DNA from: Puccinia triticina
Lineage: Eukaryota > Basidiomycota > Pucciniomycetes > Pucciniales > Pucciniaceae
NCBI RefSeq assembly: GCF_026914185.1
Contig: NC_070569.1
Coordinates: 3,472,001-3,536,000 of the forward strand
Direction: 5' to 3'
DNA length: 64,000 nucleotides
In this document: positions 43,428 through 52,945 of the stretch, piece after piece
Numbering within the stretch: position 1 is the stretch's first letter
Layout: each line of letters starts with the position of its first letter
Position numbers and translations under genes: made by a program
The notes under the pieces: generated by a model
Told to the model about the DNA's origin: nothing
What the model saw: the letters and a program-made list of their open reading frames with translations, nothing else
Database searches by the model: none

Positions 43428-45673
43428 ATGTCGGTCCAAGGAAGCTCATCAGATGTTGGCAGCAAACCAGAAGGCCCAAACCGGACGTCATTCGCTCAAT
43501 TGGATCCACCCATCAACCCCGCTCTGCTATCGGCCCTCTCCAGTTTATCACTTTGTTATCCAACACAAGTCCAAAAAGAATTCATACCACTTGCCCTCAA
43601 CGGCAAAGACATCTTGGCTCGCTCTAGCACCGGTTCGGGTAAAACGCTGGCATATGCGATCCCTATAATTCAAAGCATACTGGAAAATAAATTCAAGCGA
43701 CGGACTTCCACCACAACTGCGCCTACGACACTTACAACGGCTATCATCTTGGTACCTACCCGCGAGCTCAGCGCACAAGTCACTCTGGCCATATCTAGTC
43801 TTTGTAAAGGTTTAGGAAACGAGAATGCTATTGAAATCATCAACCTAGCTAGCTCAGATCCAAAGCGGTCGAAACGGAAGCACGTCCAAGCTGATCAGTG
43901 GGTCAATCTTAATCTTGATTATGTTCCAAGGCGCTCTTTGGTTGCTTCATTAGGTTTGACGTTTGCGCACAGTAAATCTGACGTGATTTTGTTTTGCTGA
44001 ACCTCCAAATTTAGATCATACACAAGCAATCCACCCGACATTATAGTCTCAACTCCGGCTAGATTATTGGACAGACTTCGTACGACATCAACCGACATTT
44101 CCGGGCTTTCGTTCCTGGTCCTGGATGAAGCCGACCTCATCCTTTCCTACGGTCACTCTTTTGACGATATCAAAGCGATTTTAACAGGCAGTGGAAGTAA
44201 TGGGACTCATTCGTGGAGGTTTCCTACTTTCTTCCAAAGCTTTCTCATGTCTGCAACTATGACCAGTGAAGTGGCCGAATTGAAGAGTCTGGTCCTACGG
44301 AACCCGGAAATCCTTTACGTCAAAGAATCGATCAATGAGCTATCCAATTTAACCCAATTTTCAATCAAAGTTCCGAACGAACAAGACAAATTCTTGTTGA
44401 TCTATGTGATCTTCCGCTTGAAATTAATTAAGGGCAAAGGATTGGTCTTCGTTAATTCCACCGACAAGTCTTATCAACTCAAGTTGTTCTTGGAAAAATT
44501 TGGGATCCGCTCGGGCGTCCTGAATTCTGAGCTTCCTTTCAACTCGCGGTACCATGCTGTAGAGGAGTTCAATAAAGGCATCTTCGACTACCTGATTGCA
44601 ACAGACGAGAGCGAAAACAACCTTCCTGTCGAGAAGAAATCTGCACCCCCTCCAGCCGACCCAAATCGTAAGTTGAAACCAAGATGTACGGCCAACCAAT
44701 TGAATAGCTATCTCACACATTTCTCTTTTATTCTGCAGTGATTTCTACTCAACCACCAGTGGCCGTCGAATCAACAGAGGATGCTGTAGTCAACCCGAAA
44801 AAAAGAAAACAAAGAGAAGAAAGCAACAGCAAGTCCCAAGACAAACCAACTGATTATGGCGTTTCGCGGGGAATTGATTTTGTGAATGTCGCATGCGTTA
44901 TCAACTTCGACTTGCCCCTTTCGACACAAAGTTATACGCATAGAATTGGGCGTACCGCTCGAGCAGGAAGAACAGGGATCGGTTTATCGTTTGTGCTTTC
45001 GACAGCAAGGATGGAACCCAGTTCAAACAAGACAAATAAAAATCTTCAAGAGACTTGCGCCAGGGAGACTGAAATGTGGAGGAAGATCGAAACTGAGCAG
45101 ATCGCAAGAGGATCGATCCCTAAAGAATATAAATTTGATATGACTCAGGTCGAAGGCTTTCGGTATCGAATGGAGGATGGCTTGCGGGCAGTCACCAAGG
45201 CCGCTATTCGAGAAGCCCGGATTAAGGAGATAAAAAACGAGATACTGAATTCAACCAAATTGAAGGTATGTGTTGTTTTAGATTTTCCAAGTGGGCGAAT
45301 CCGCATTGAGCTCTCAGCTGACTTGTGGTGTGCGTAGTCTCACTTTGAGGAGAACCCAAACGACTTGATGTTCCTTAAACACGACAAGCCTTTACACCCG
45401 ACAAGGATTCAACCCCACATGAAGCATGTGCCCTCATACTTGATTCCCAAGATCTCCAACCTTCCCATTCGTCAACAGGAACAAACACAGGACCCCAATC
45501 AAGGCCCTTCTGATCCCAATCCTGCACCAAACCAACCGATCTTAAAAACTTCGTTTCATAATCGGGCTCGTCAAGGTTCCAATGGTCGAGGCCGAGGAGG
45601 TGCCCGTGGCGGGCGCGGTGGTGGAAGAGGTGGCAAAAGGAAAAACCCCCTCAAAAGCTTCACATCCACTTGA
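43428..45673 (+). CDS. DBP9: ATP-dependent DEAD-box RNA helicase DBP9
   Basis: Nucleolar helicase for 60S ribosomal subunit assembly (human DDX56 orthologue). Exons 43428-43897, 44015-44667, 44739-45265, 45338-45673 give 661 residues. Order of motifs: [16 protein letters not shown] and PTQVQ (Q-motif region); motif I STGSGKT (67-73); PTREL; STPAR; DEAD at 194-197; [32 protein letters not shown] (442-452). The short form of the domain-2 start and [19 protein letters not shown] are typical of DBP9. A low-complexity charged insert ([11 protein letters not shown]) sits before VSRGIDF. The C-terminal tail ends in an RGG-type stretch ([17 protein letters not shown]). The intron 1 donor was placed at 43898 because it alone keeps frame into [11 protein letters not shown]. 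Confidence 0.95.
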
Positions 45674-47452
45674 TTCGCTCCATTCGTTATTTTTATGAAA
45701 CGTAGTATGGCAGCCTAGATTTTGCTGGTTTCTTCCATTGTACTCAAAGGAAATAAGAACTCACAAAGCGCTTGAGACTTTAATCACCTGAGCCTTTCAG
45801 TTTAGCCTGTTTATCTTTTTTTCGCATCGAAAGCAAAGGTTGCCGCCTCCCAGATTGTGATTTGGACTCAGGGTTAGGGTTAGGGTTAAGCAACAGAACC
45901 GTCCCGTGGACTGTCCATCCGGGGGAAAGAAACTTGGACTGAGGTCTAAATATTCCTACACCGAAACACCAAAACACAAGGCCTGGTACTTTTTATGTGT
46001 CGCTTAATTCATTACAACTTTTTGACGTAAAATACGGTATGCTCTAACTTGTCCCCCCTTGTGCATCGCTGTGGCTGGCGGGACTGGCTTTGTTTTAAGC
46101 TAGCGGATTGTTGATTTTATAAAAAAACAGTTCCACATAAGATTGACAATTGGGCCGCCTGGCTGGCTGTAGCCAATCCTCTCACCAACTGGGACTTCTC
46201 TTAACTTTTATCTGTCCTCGAAGCCTGCAACGGTGGCCCGCAGGTGGCCCATGGTCACACCCGCCCAATTACCATCCCTAGTTCTATAGCAACAGCATGA
46301 TCAAAAAAACAAATGGAGCACATTTGATGTTTGACAGCTAGGCTCCATCCGCGAGGTAACTGCCTCTGACCCAAATCACAACGCAAAATCGGAGCATTAC
46401 TCTAGTACATAAAGTGCCTGCCCAACTTAGGGAAAGGCTCAGCGACTTATTCATCCATTTTACATGACGTATTTAGTAGTTTATTCGGTGTTTATTGCGG
46501 TCACATATTTTTAGCTCAAATGTTGTGTGATGCCAGGTGATGCCATGTGGAAATGAAGATCAATTTTCTATGGGATGGCAACACATGGAAATTTTCAGTT
46601 CGGTTCAGAGTGCAAATACTGTACTTTGATGATTGACTCAGGAAGCTCCGGACACCTTGGGATTCGAACGACTCGTCGAGTATGTAGATAAAAACATAAA
46701 CCCTGAAGAGAATCCATAAATCTCTGGGCGAACTCGAGGATTTCCTTGAAGATATGTCACATTGAGACGAGGCTGCCATTGAAGATAGGCTGATGACGGC
46801 TCGTTGATTGTCTGACGTGAAGACACGTTTTGAGCCAATGTGCGTGGTGAGCTTGGCTTCATGGAGGACCTGAACAAGAACATCCCTCTCCATGAACAGG
46901 AGATAGCCAGGAAAACCGTGCAGTCTAGCAACTCGTAGAATGGCAATTTTGGTTATTCGCGACTGAGCTATTGAATTTTGATTTTCCTTCATCAAGTTTG
47001 TAAAGATTGATGAGGAAGCCATACATCCAAACACGAAGAAGATGTGAGGCAGAGACCTGCAGTGCAGAGAGTGGATAAACTGAAATGCACTTCGTCTTTA
47101 AGATCATCACTGTGGTCGCGTCTTCTGCTTATGAACTGCATCCCTCGTCCTCATCTCAGATGTGAAGGCTTTTGGTGGGGCAATTAAGCGCGGGAAGGAG
47201 TTTGACTGAGCATGCATGCTATGCGCTCTAGATTGGCTCTTTGTCCAAAGTCTCATAGAGGATGAAGAGCGAAAAGGCCGACTCAGGGTAGATGATGAGC
47301 CCAAAAGTAAACCTTGCAACCACTTCTTCGAGTTCTCCTCTGTGACTAGAATCGAAGGCCTGAGGACACCCCGGTCATCGTCGATCCATTGCAACAAACT
47401 CAAGCCAGTGCTCTACGTCCCATGCCCTTATGCCCTGAGGAGCCTCTGGCAA
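45674..47452. other. Intergenic region, no gene recognised
   Basis: Open stretches on the minus strand at 46.5-47.4 kb show no domain or splice-supported continuation. It contains the short telomere-like run at 45871-45888. Confidence 0.4.
45871..45888 (+). repeat. Interstitial telomere-like (TTAGGG) run
   Basis: GGGTTAGGGTTAGGGTTA: the fungal telomere hexamer, about 2.8 units, some 200 bp downstream of the DBP9 stop codon. Confidence 0.8.
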
Positions 47453-47662
47453 TATTTAAAGAGCTGTCCGCTGGCACTCATTCATCCCTCCATCCCATCC
47501 AGGAATTCAATCCAGCCGAGCACCCCAGACTCCAGCCTGACATCTTTCCTAACAGTTCATACCAAGCAGAATGTAAGTCGCCTGGTCTCGCCGGAAACGA
47601 GAAAAACCACTGACTCAAAGTGATATCTTGCTCGCACGCCTGTGTCCCCCTTGCTTCTATAG
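47453..47662 (+). promoter_or_regulatory. Candidate TATA box and 5'-UTR intron of the secreted-protein gene
   Basis: TATTTAAA at 47453-47460 is followed by a C/T-rich leader. A strong donor AAT|GTAAGTCG (intron from 47573) and acceptor TTCTATAG (ending 47662) define a 90-nt intron 20 bp upstream of the ATG. Inferred from sequence only. Confidence 0.5.
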
Positions 47663-47682
47663 CTTGCATCATTCCTTCCGCA

Positions 47683-48439
47683 ATGAAGCTATTCGCCATT
47701 GTCTTTGCCGCCGGGCTCTTCTTGGGTGAGCACCGGTCTGACCTCTTCGTGGTGAATAGGTCACTGAAATTTGTATTGCCTTTTTGCTGCCTGCAGCCCA
47801 AGCCCCTGCTGACACGTCGGCCACTTGCCTTGCCGCTCGAGACGTCGCCGGAAACATCAAAGAGTAAGTCATCTGGCTCCGATAGTCCCCTCAGTCGCAG
47901 AGCTCGAAACTGATCCTGGCAAATGCTTCCTTCGCCACAGACTCAAGAGTGGTTCACTCAACCGTCGATCCTGCTTCGACTTCCTCAAGAAAAAGAAGGA
48001 TGACGACTACGAGAAGAAGAAGAAAGTCTACTACTACTATGAGGATGACGATGACGACGAGAAGCACTACAAGAAGAAGCATCACTACAAAGACGAAGAT
48101 GATGACGACCACAGCGGTGGGTACTACAAGGAGGGCTACTATGGCGAAAAGGGACACTATTACTCCGACCCCAAGGGACACTACGGCGACGACGATGGCC
48201 ACGGCAGCTACCACCGCCGTTCCGTTGGCGATTATCAGTCCGGCTACGGCAATCAAGGAAAGGACGACAACAAATACTACAACGGCGACAACAAATACTA
48301 CAACAACGACAACAAGAACTACAACGGCGACAACAAAAACTACAACGGTGAAAACAAATACTACAACGGCAACTACAAATACGAAGGACAAGGTCATTAC
48401 AGCAGCGAATACCACTCCACTGATGGTCACAAAGCCTGA
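47683..48439 (+). CDS. Secreted Tyr/Asn/Gly/Lys repeat protein, unknown function
   Basis: Exons 47683-47725, 47797-47863, 47941-48439; 202 residues. Residues 1-17 (MKLFAIVFAAGLFLAQA) form a signal peptide with a likely cut after AQA. The mature part has two cysteines only (about 25 and 48). A strongly charged block of Lys, Asp, His and Tyr (about 53-95) follows, then GHYY/GYY-rich sequence, then six to seven short repeats of the type DNK(Y/N)YNG (about 145-185). Two RR pairs (45-46, before SCFDF, and 129-130, before SVGDY) could be Kex2 processing sites. No known domain was recognised. The coding tract has a strong codon and base bias because of the repeats. It could be a cell-wall or extracellular-matrix protein, or an effector; the sequence does not decide. 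Confidence 0.85.
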
Positions 48440-49457
48440 ACTTTCCCTCTTAATCACCATGTTTTCCTCTCATCTTGCTTCTAGAACATTGTCAATCTCT
48501 TTGCCCTACCATTGCCCTCCCGCCATCGTTCATTATTGAGAGCAATGTTATTCCCTGTCCTAGAGTATAAATATGCCATCCTTGGTCAATGCCGCTCAAT
48601 GCGCCTGGCCTCCTAAGCTTCCGAACTGAGTGCTGAGTCTATCTTGAGAGCTGAACATTGGCCCAGCCACTGCCTTGGAGTAGCCGGACAGCTTTCTCTC
48701 ATTCGCCGGCGAGAAGTAAATCCCTGAGTTAGCCCGAGAACGAAGAGCGTGCAGTGAGCTAGCTTTGCAGACGTTGAAGCCTTCCAATTGATTGACATCT
48801 TGTTTTGAATGTTGGCCTCGAAGGCCAAATAATCCACACTCAGAGCCTATCCCCCATCAATCCCATGTAGTCTATGATACAAATCAAGATATAAATTCTG
48901 TAGACTATGACGAGTAGCTTCCCCTTTCTGAATGAAATGTACATTGGGTTAAATCATTCACGGAAAATTTCGTGGGTAAAAGTCTTTGAGCTTTAAATCA
49001 CTGTCGAATCGTCTGCGCTCATGTCTAGGAGAAAAAGAAAGACGCGAATTCCTCTCCATATGAAAAGAGAGTTGATTAGTTTGTATTGCTCTGCTCCCAC
49101 ACTCAACGACGAAGCAAAATGGTGAGAGCAAGAAAAGCTAGTGGGCATTAACGGTGTGGTCTCCACTCGAAGGGCTCTCTGAAGTTATACCAACTTCCGT
49201 TGGTGTCAACATAACGGATGCACAGCCCTAGGCTCCGTTTTCTTATGATCAGTGAGTAGGATCAATAAACTCGAGTTTTCATTTTGTTGTCATTGCTTGG
49301 AGACTTTTAAACTTGCTATGTGAGCTTGTCGAATTTGTGGCCTCGTTTAAGTCATAAATCTGAGGGATGGGGAGGCGTGTCTGTGTATATAGATCGATGT
49401 AAGAGACAAAACAAGATGTTATGGACTGCGATTACCTTCAAGATTGGGTGGTTGAAG
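48440..49457. other. Convergent intergenic region, no gene recognised
   Basis: Lies between the stop codons of the secreted-protein gene (+) and LSM7 (-). No coding or RNA feature identified. Confidence 0.4.
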
Positions 49458-50234
49458 TCACTGTTGATTGATGAAGGGGTTTGCAATTTCTTCGTAGCTG
49501 ATGAGCGGTAAGTGCGCGCCAATGCCAGATAACAGGAGACATTGACAAGTCAAAGTATTTCATATGGAGATGAGGAGGAATTATTATTAGGGCATCCTTC
49601 ATAAAATTGAATGGAACATGGCTGCTAAAAGTAAAAATAAAACAAACGAACCCATCGACTGGATTGATGACCACCAAGCTGGTCCCCCTGATTACTGCCA
49701 GCCCGAGTGACCTTGTCTTTGGTGGTGATGTGACGGTGGCACCTTCTGGTTCTACACGTTTCAATTGAAGGCGAGAATGTTTTGAATCAGTTTCTATCAA
49801 GTCTTCCCGTGAAAAATCAAGTAATAGTTGATAGCTTACCGCGCAGGATCTCCTCGACCTCATCCATGACCAAATTCAGAAGCTGATCATAGCCTTTCAG
49901 AATACCAGTAACTGTTTCGAAACGGAAGAAAAAAATCAGCCCATGATGTCCAGGAATTTATTTTTGGCCAAGTTTTTCCCAGTCACTTAACTCTCTCGAC
50001 CTCCCATGAACTTGACGCGAACCCGTTTGTCAGCGAACTTGGCCAAATCCAGGATAGCTTCGCGTTTCGGTTTGTCATCCCCCCCGGATCGCCCACCACC
50101 CCTGCCTCGACTGTTCCCTCCTGAACCTCCGCGTCCCCCTCGACCCTACGATTATTACGGCGTCAGCTATCGCTTCTTTGCGGAGCACAATGATATCAGT
50201 TCATTTTTTTGGTGGTCCGTACACGATCTGCCAT
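49458..50234 (-). CDS. LSM7: U6 snRNA-associated Sm-like protein LSm7
   Basis: Subunit of the LSm2-8 ring (U6 snRNP, splicing) and the LSm1-7 ring (mRNA decay). Exons on the minus strand: 50234-50223 (12 nt), 50145-49992, 49911-49840, 49751-49652, 49497-49458; 125 residues. The Sm1 motif reads ILDLAKFADKRVRVKFMGGR, then EITGILKGYDQLLNLVMDEV. The Sm2 motif reads SLGLAVIRGTSLVVINPVDG. The tail YEEIANPFINQQ matches the LSm7 C-terminus. Before the Sm fold there is a Gly/Arg/Ser-rich stretch of about 25 residues (GRGGRGGSGGNSRGRGGG) that is longer than in yeast or human LSm7. Frame is consistent across all four introns. It shares its upstream region with NSA2. Confidence 0.93.
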
Positions 50235-50603
50235 GAGTTATTGAATCGACGTTTGATGAAAATCCTTCTCGTCCAATCTCGTTTTATAATATCAACAGCT
50301 AGGGTTGGTTGATATTTCTTCCGAAGACTAGATCGTATCGAGGGTGGTATGTAGTCACCATTTTCCAGTGGCAGTCGGCTTTGGTGAGATCAGTGACAGG
50401 CCTGGTCGGTGATCGCTCGGCAGACCAAATTGAATTTGACCACCATGTACAGAGGGTGTCACAAGGATATGCATCCCGGCCCACGCAGCAGCTGGCCCCC
50501 GCAGCAGCTCGGTCTTGACACATTTTTGTGGGCACTTCGTGCTGACCAACTTCAACCAAAACACGACCGAAACAAGAACCTCAAAAACACACGCTCCTAC
50601 ATC
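50235..50603. promoter_or_regulatory. Shared upstream region of LSM7 (-) and NSA2 (+)
   Basis: Only 369 bp separate the two start codons, so the promoters overlap or are bidirectional. No TATA-like element is evident in either direction. Confidence 0.55.
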
Positions 50604-51805
50604 ATGCCACAAGGAGAGTATATCGAAGAGTTTCAAAAGGTGAGCTTTTCGGTCCAAACTGATCAATCAAAATAAGAAGAAGCGCTGATCGAACAAAATT
50701 CTTCAATGGGCATGTAGCGCTCAGGGAAGAGACTTGATCATGACGAGAGAAAACGGAAACGAGAAGCACGAGAGGTTCACAAACGATCATCGATCTCCCA
50801 GTCGATGCATGGCCACAAGGCCAAACTGCTCCATGCCAAACGTTACAGCGAGAAGGTGGAGATGAAGAAACGGATCCGAGAACATGAGAAGAAAGATGTC
50901 AAGACGAAATCGACAGCAGACGATGGTTCAGGAGCCCTGCCGACTTATCTTTTGGATCGAGAGAAGGAGAATAAGGCTAAAGCTTTAAGCAGTGCACTCA
51001 AGGAGAAACGGAAGGAGAAGGCTGGAAAGTACTCGGTACCGCTGCCCAAAGTCCGGGGAATCGCCGAGGATGAAGTATTCAAGGTGATGAAAACCGGTAA
51101 ACGGAAACAAAAGGCTTGGAAACGAATGGTTACCAAAGGTCAGAGTGAAGATTTTAAAGAGCTCGCCCAGAATAGAAGAAAGATATGCTCATCTCTCTTC
51201 GGTTTCTCTTCTTCCAGCCACCTTTGTCCCTGAGAACTTTACCCGTAAGCCGGTGAAGATGGAGCGATTCATCCGACCGATGGGGCTTCGAGTGAAGAAA
51301 GCCAACATCACACATCGTAAGCGGAATCCCAAATGCAGGCTTGAATGAGAAATGAGTCGCTGAAGGAGGATGTGATTATTTTTTGGACACAGCCGAACTT
51401 CAAGCGACGTTTCAATTGCCGATCATCGGAGTCAAGAAGAACCCTCAGTCACCAATGTACACTCAGCTGGGCGTGCTAACCAAAGGGACAGTGATCGAGG
51501 TGAATGTGTCCGAGTTGGGATTGGTGACAACTGGTGGAAAAGTCGTTTGGGCTAAATATGCTCGTCAGTCTGGTTTTTCTCCCCCCTCCCATCTTCTGTA
51601 TTCTTTCGAAAACTGCAACACTGATGGTTTTCTGGCGTTCAATACACAGAAGTAACAAATAATCCTGAACTAGATGGCTGTGTGAATGGTGTAAGTCCCT
51701 TGTTTTCTATACACGGACCTTCCTCACACACGCGCAAACTAAACGAGACTGATTCCAACCGGACCCATACGATGAACATTTTTACTGCAGGTTTTACTTG
51801 TATGA
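50604..51805 (+). CDS. NSA2: Ribosome biogenesis protein NSA2
   Basis: Pre-60S assembly factor, nucleolar, needed for 27S pre-rRNA processing; contains the eS8/NSA2 fold. Exons 50604-50639, 50718-51138, 51218-51316, 51393-51563, 51650-51690, 51791-51805 give 260 residues, the usual length of the family. Start [11 protein letters not shown]; basic helix [104 protein letters not shown]; end VNGVLLV. The last exon is only 15 nt (VLLV and stop). All junction phases agree. Confidence 0.96.
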
Positions 51806-52945
51806 GTATGGCGATGGTCTTTTTCTTCTTCTTAATCCGAATATGGAAACTTTTTTCTATCTTCTGCAATCCGAGTTTGTGTATTTCCCGTAAAAATAGT
51901 GATTTTGAATTCGTCAAACATCCCCCAGGCTGTTTGAATAATACCCACTCAAACTTACATCCCTGTCCCGCAGCATGAAATCTTTTCGAAATCGGGCTAG
52001 CTGTATGTGCTCCTTTGAAACTTCTATCGTTTGGTGGGTAGCACTCGTTCAGAAGAGCACAGGCATGCCCGTGCATCATGAACAAAAAAAATAAAGAGAG
52101 AGCATGTTTGACGGGAACATGGACTGTCTGCAATGGATTCAAATCCCTGTCAACTCACATGCAGCATCAAGATTGTAGTGTCTTTGAATTGTAAACAGAA
52201 CTACATACATAAATAACTTTTAAATATGCGAGGACTTCCTGGAGGCCGCTTCCAGATCCAGAACTGGGTCAACAAATAACAGATCTCCGGAGGGTCTACG
52301 GGGGGAACTCGAGTTGTGGAATCTACTCTGGATCTGGATCTGGAAGGACTTCCAGATCGACGGATTGTTCTTTTAATATTTTTTTCGGGAGAGGCTCTTG
52401 AGTTTGATCACCATCCGGACCACGCTGACGGGCTCGGTCGCTCGCTCGCGTGGCTGGCACATTTAGACACGTGTTTTGAGTGTCTCTTCTTGACAGGCTG
52501 ACATTTCTGATCTTTTGAGGTTTTGATCTCTCATTTCAATCGCCGTCAGACGCGTCGTTGCCATTGTTGAGCAGTGTTTTTTGTTTTCTGCGACAAGCTC
52601 AACTCTCGGCTTGGCCAGAGTGGGCAGTGCTTGATAGTATTCTGTATGCCCATGTTGTCTTTAAGTTGGGTCTGTGGTGTAGCGGTGGCCGGTTGACGGT
52701 TGAGCTTGCTCTGTGTGCGATAGCCGACCTGGAGTGAATACATATCGGCAAGCTCGAGCACTTGATACATAAATAGTTTCCGATGGTTTTGTCCGGGTTT
52801 AATCCCTGCTGACCATTCTATCGTCTCCTTCTTCTCTGCCTCTCCATCCTTTCCTTTCCTTCCCTTGGCCTTCGCCTTCTCCTTCCCTCCATCCCTCCAT
52901 CTCCTTCTTGACCACCCTGACCATCCAACAACATCCACCGCAACC
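51806..52945. other. Intergenic region with one hairpin
   Basis: An imperfect hairpin at about 52231-52360 pairs GGACTTCCTGGAGG... and CTTCCAGATCCAGA with TCTGGATCTGGAAG and GGACTTCCAGATC. Pyrimidine-rich sequence from 52820 leads into the kinase gene. No coding gene seen. Confidence 0.45.

Noticed and set aside
46516..47034. 172-codon open frame on the minus strand
   Set aside because: No recognisable motif, no flanking coding exon, unremarkable composition.
47954..48539. Long open frames on both other readings of the secreted-protein exon (Thr-rich on plus, Val-rich on minus)
   Set aside because: Shadows of a low-complexity repeat gene; the frame with signal peptide and phase-consistent exons is the real one.
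51639..52142. 167-codon minus-strand frame overlapping the NSA2 3' end
   Set aside because: Overlaps the conserved last exons of NSA2 in antisense and has no domain.
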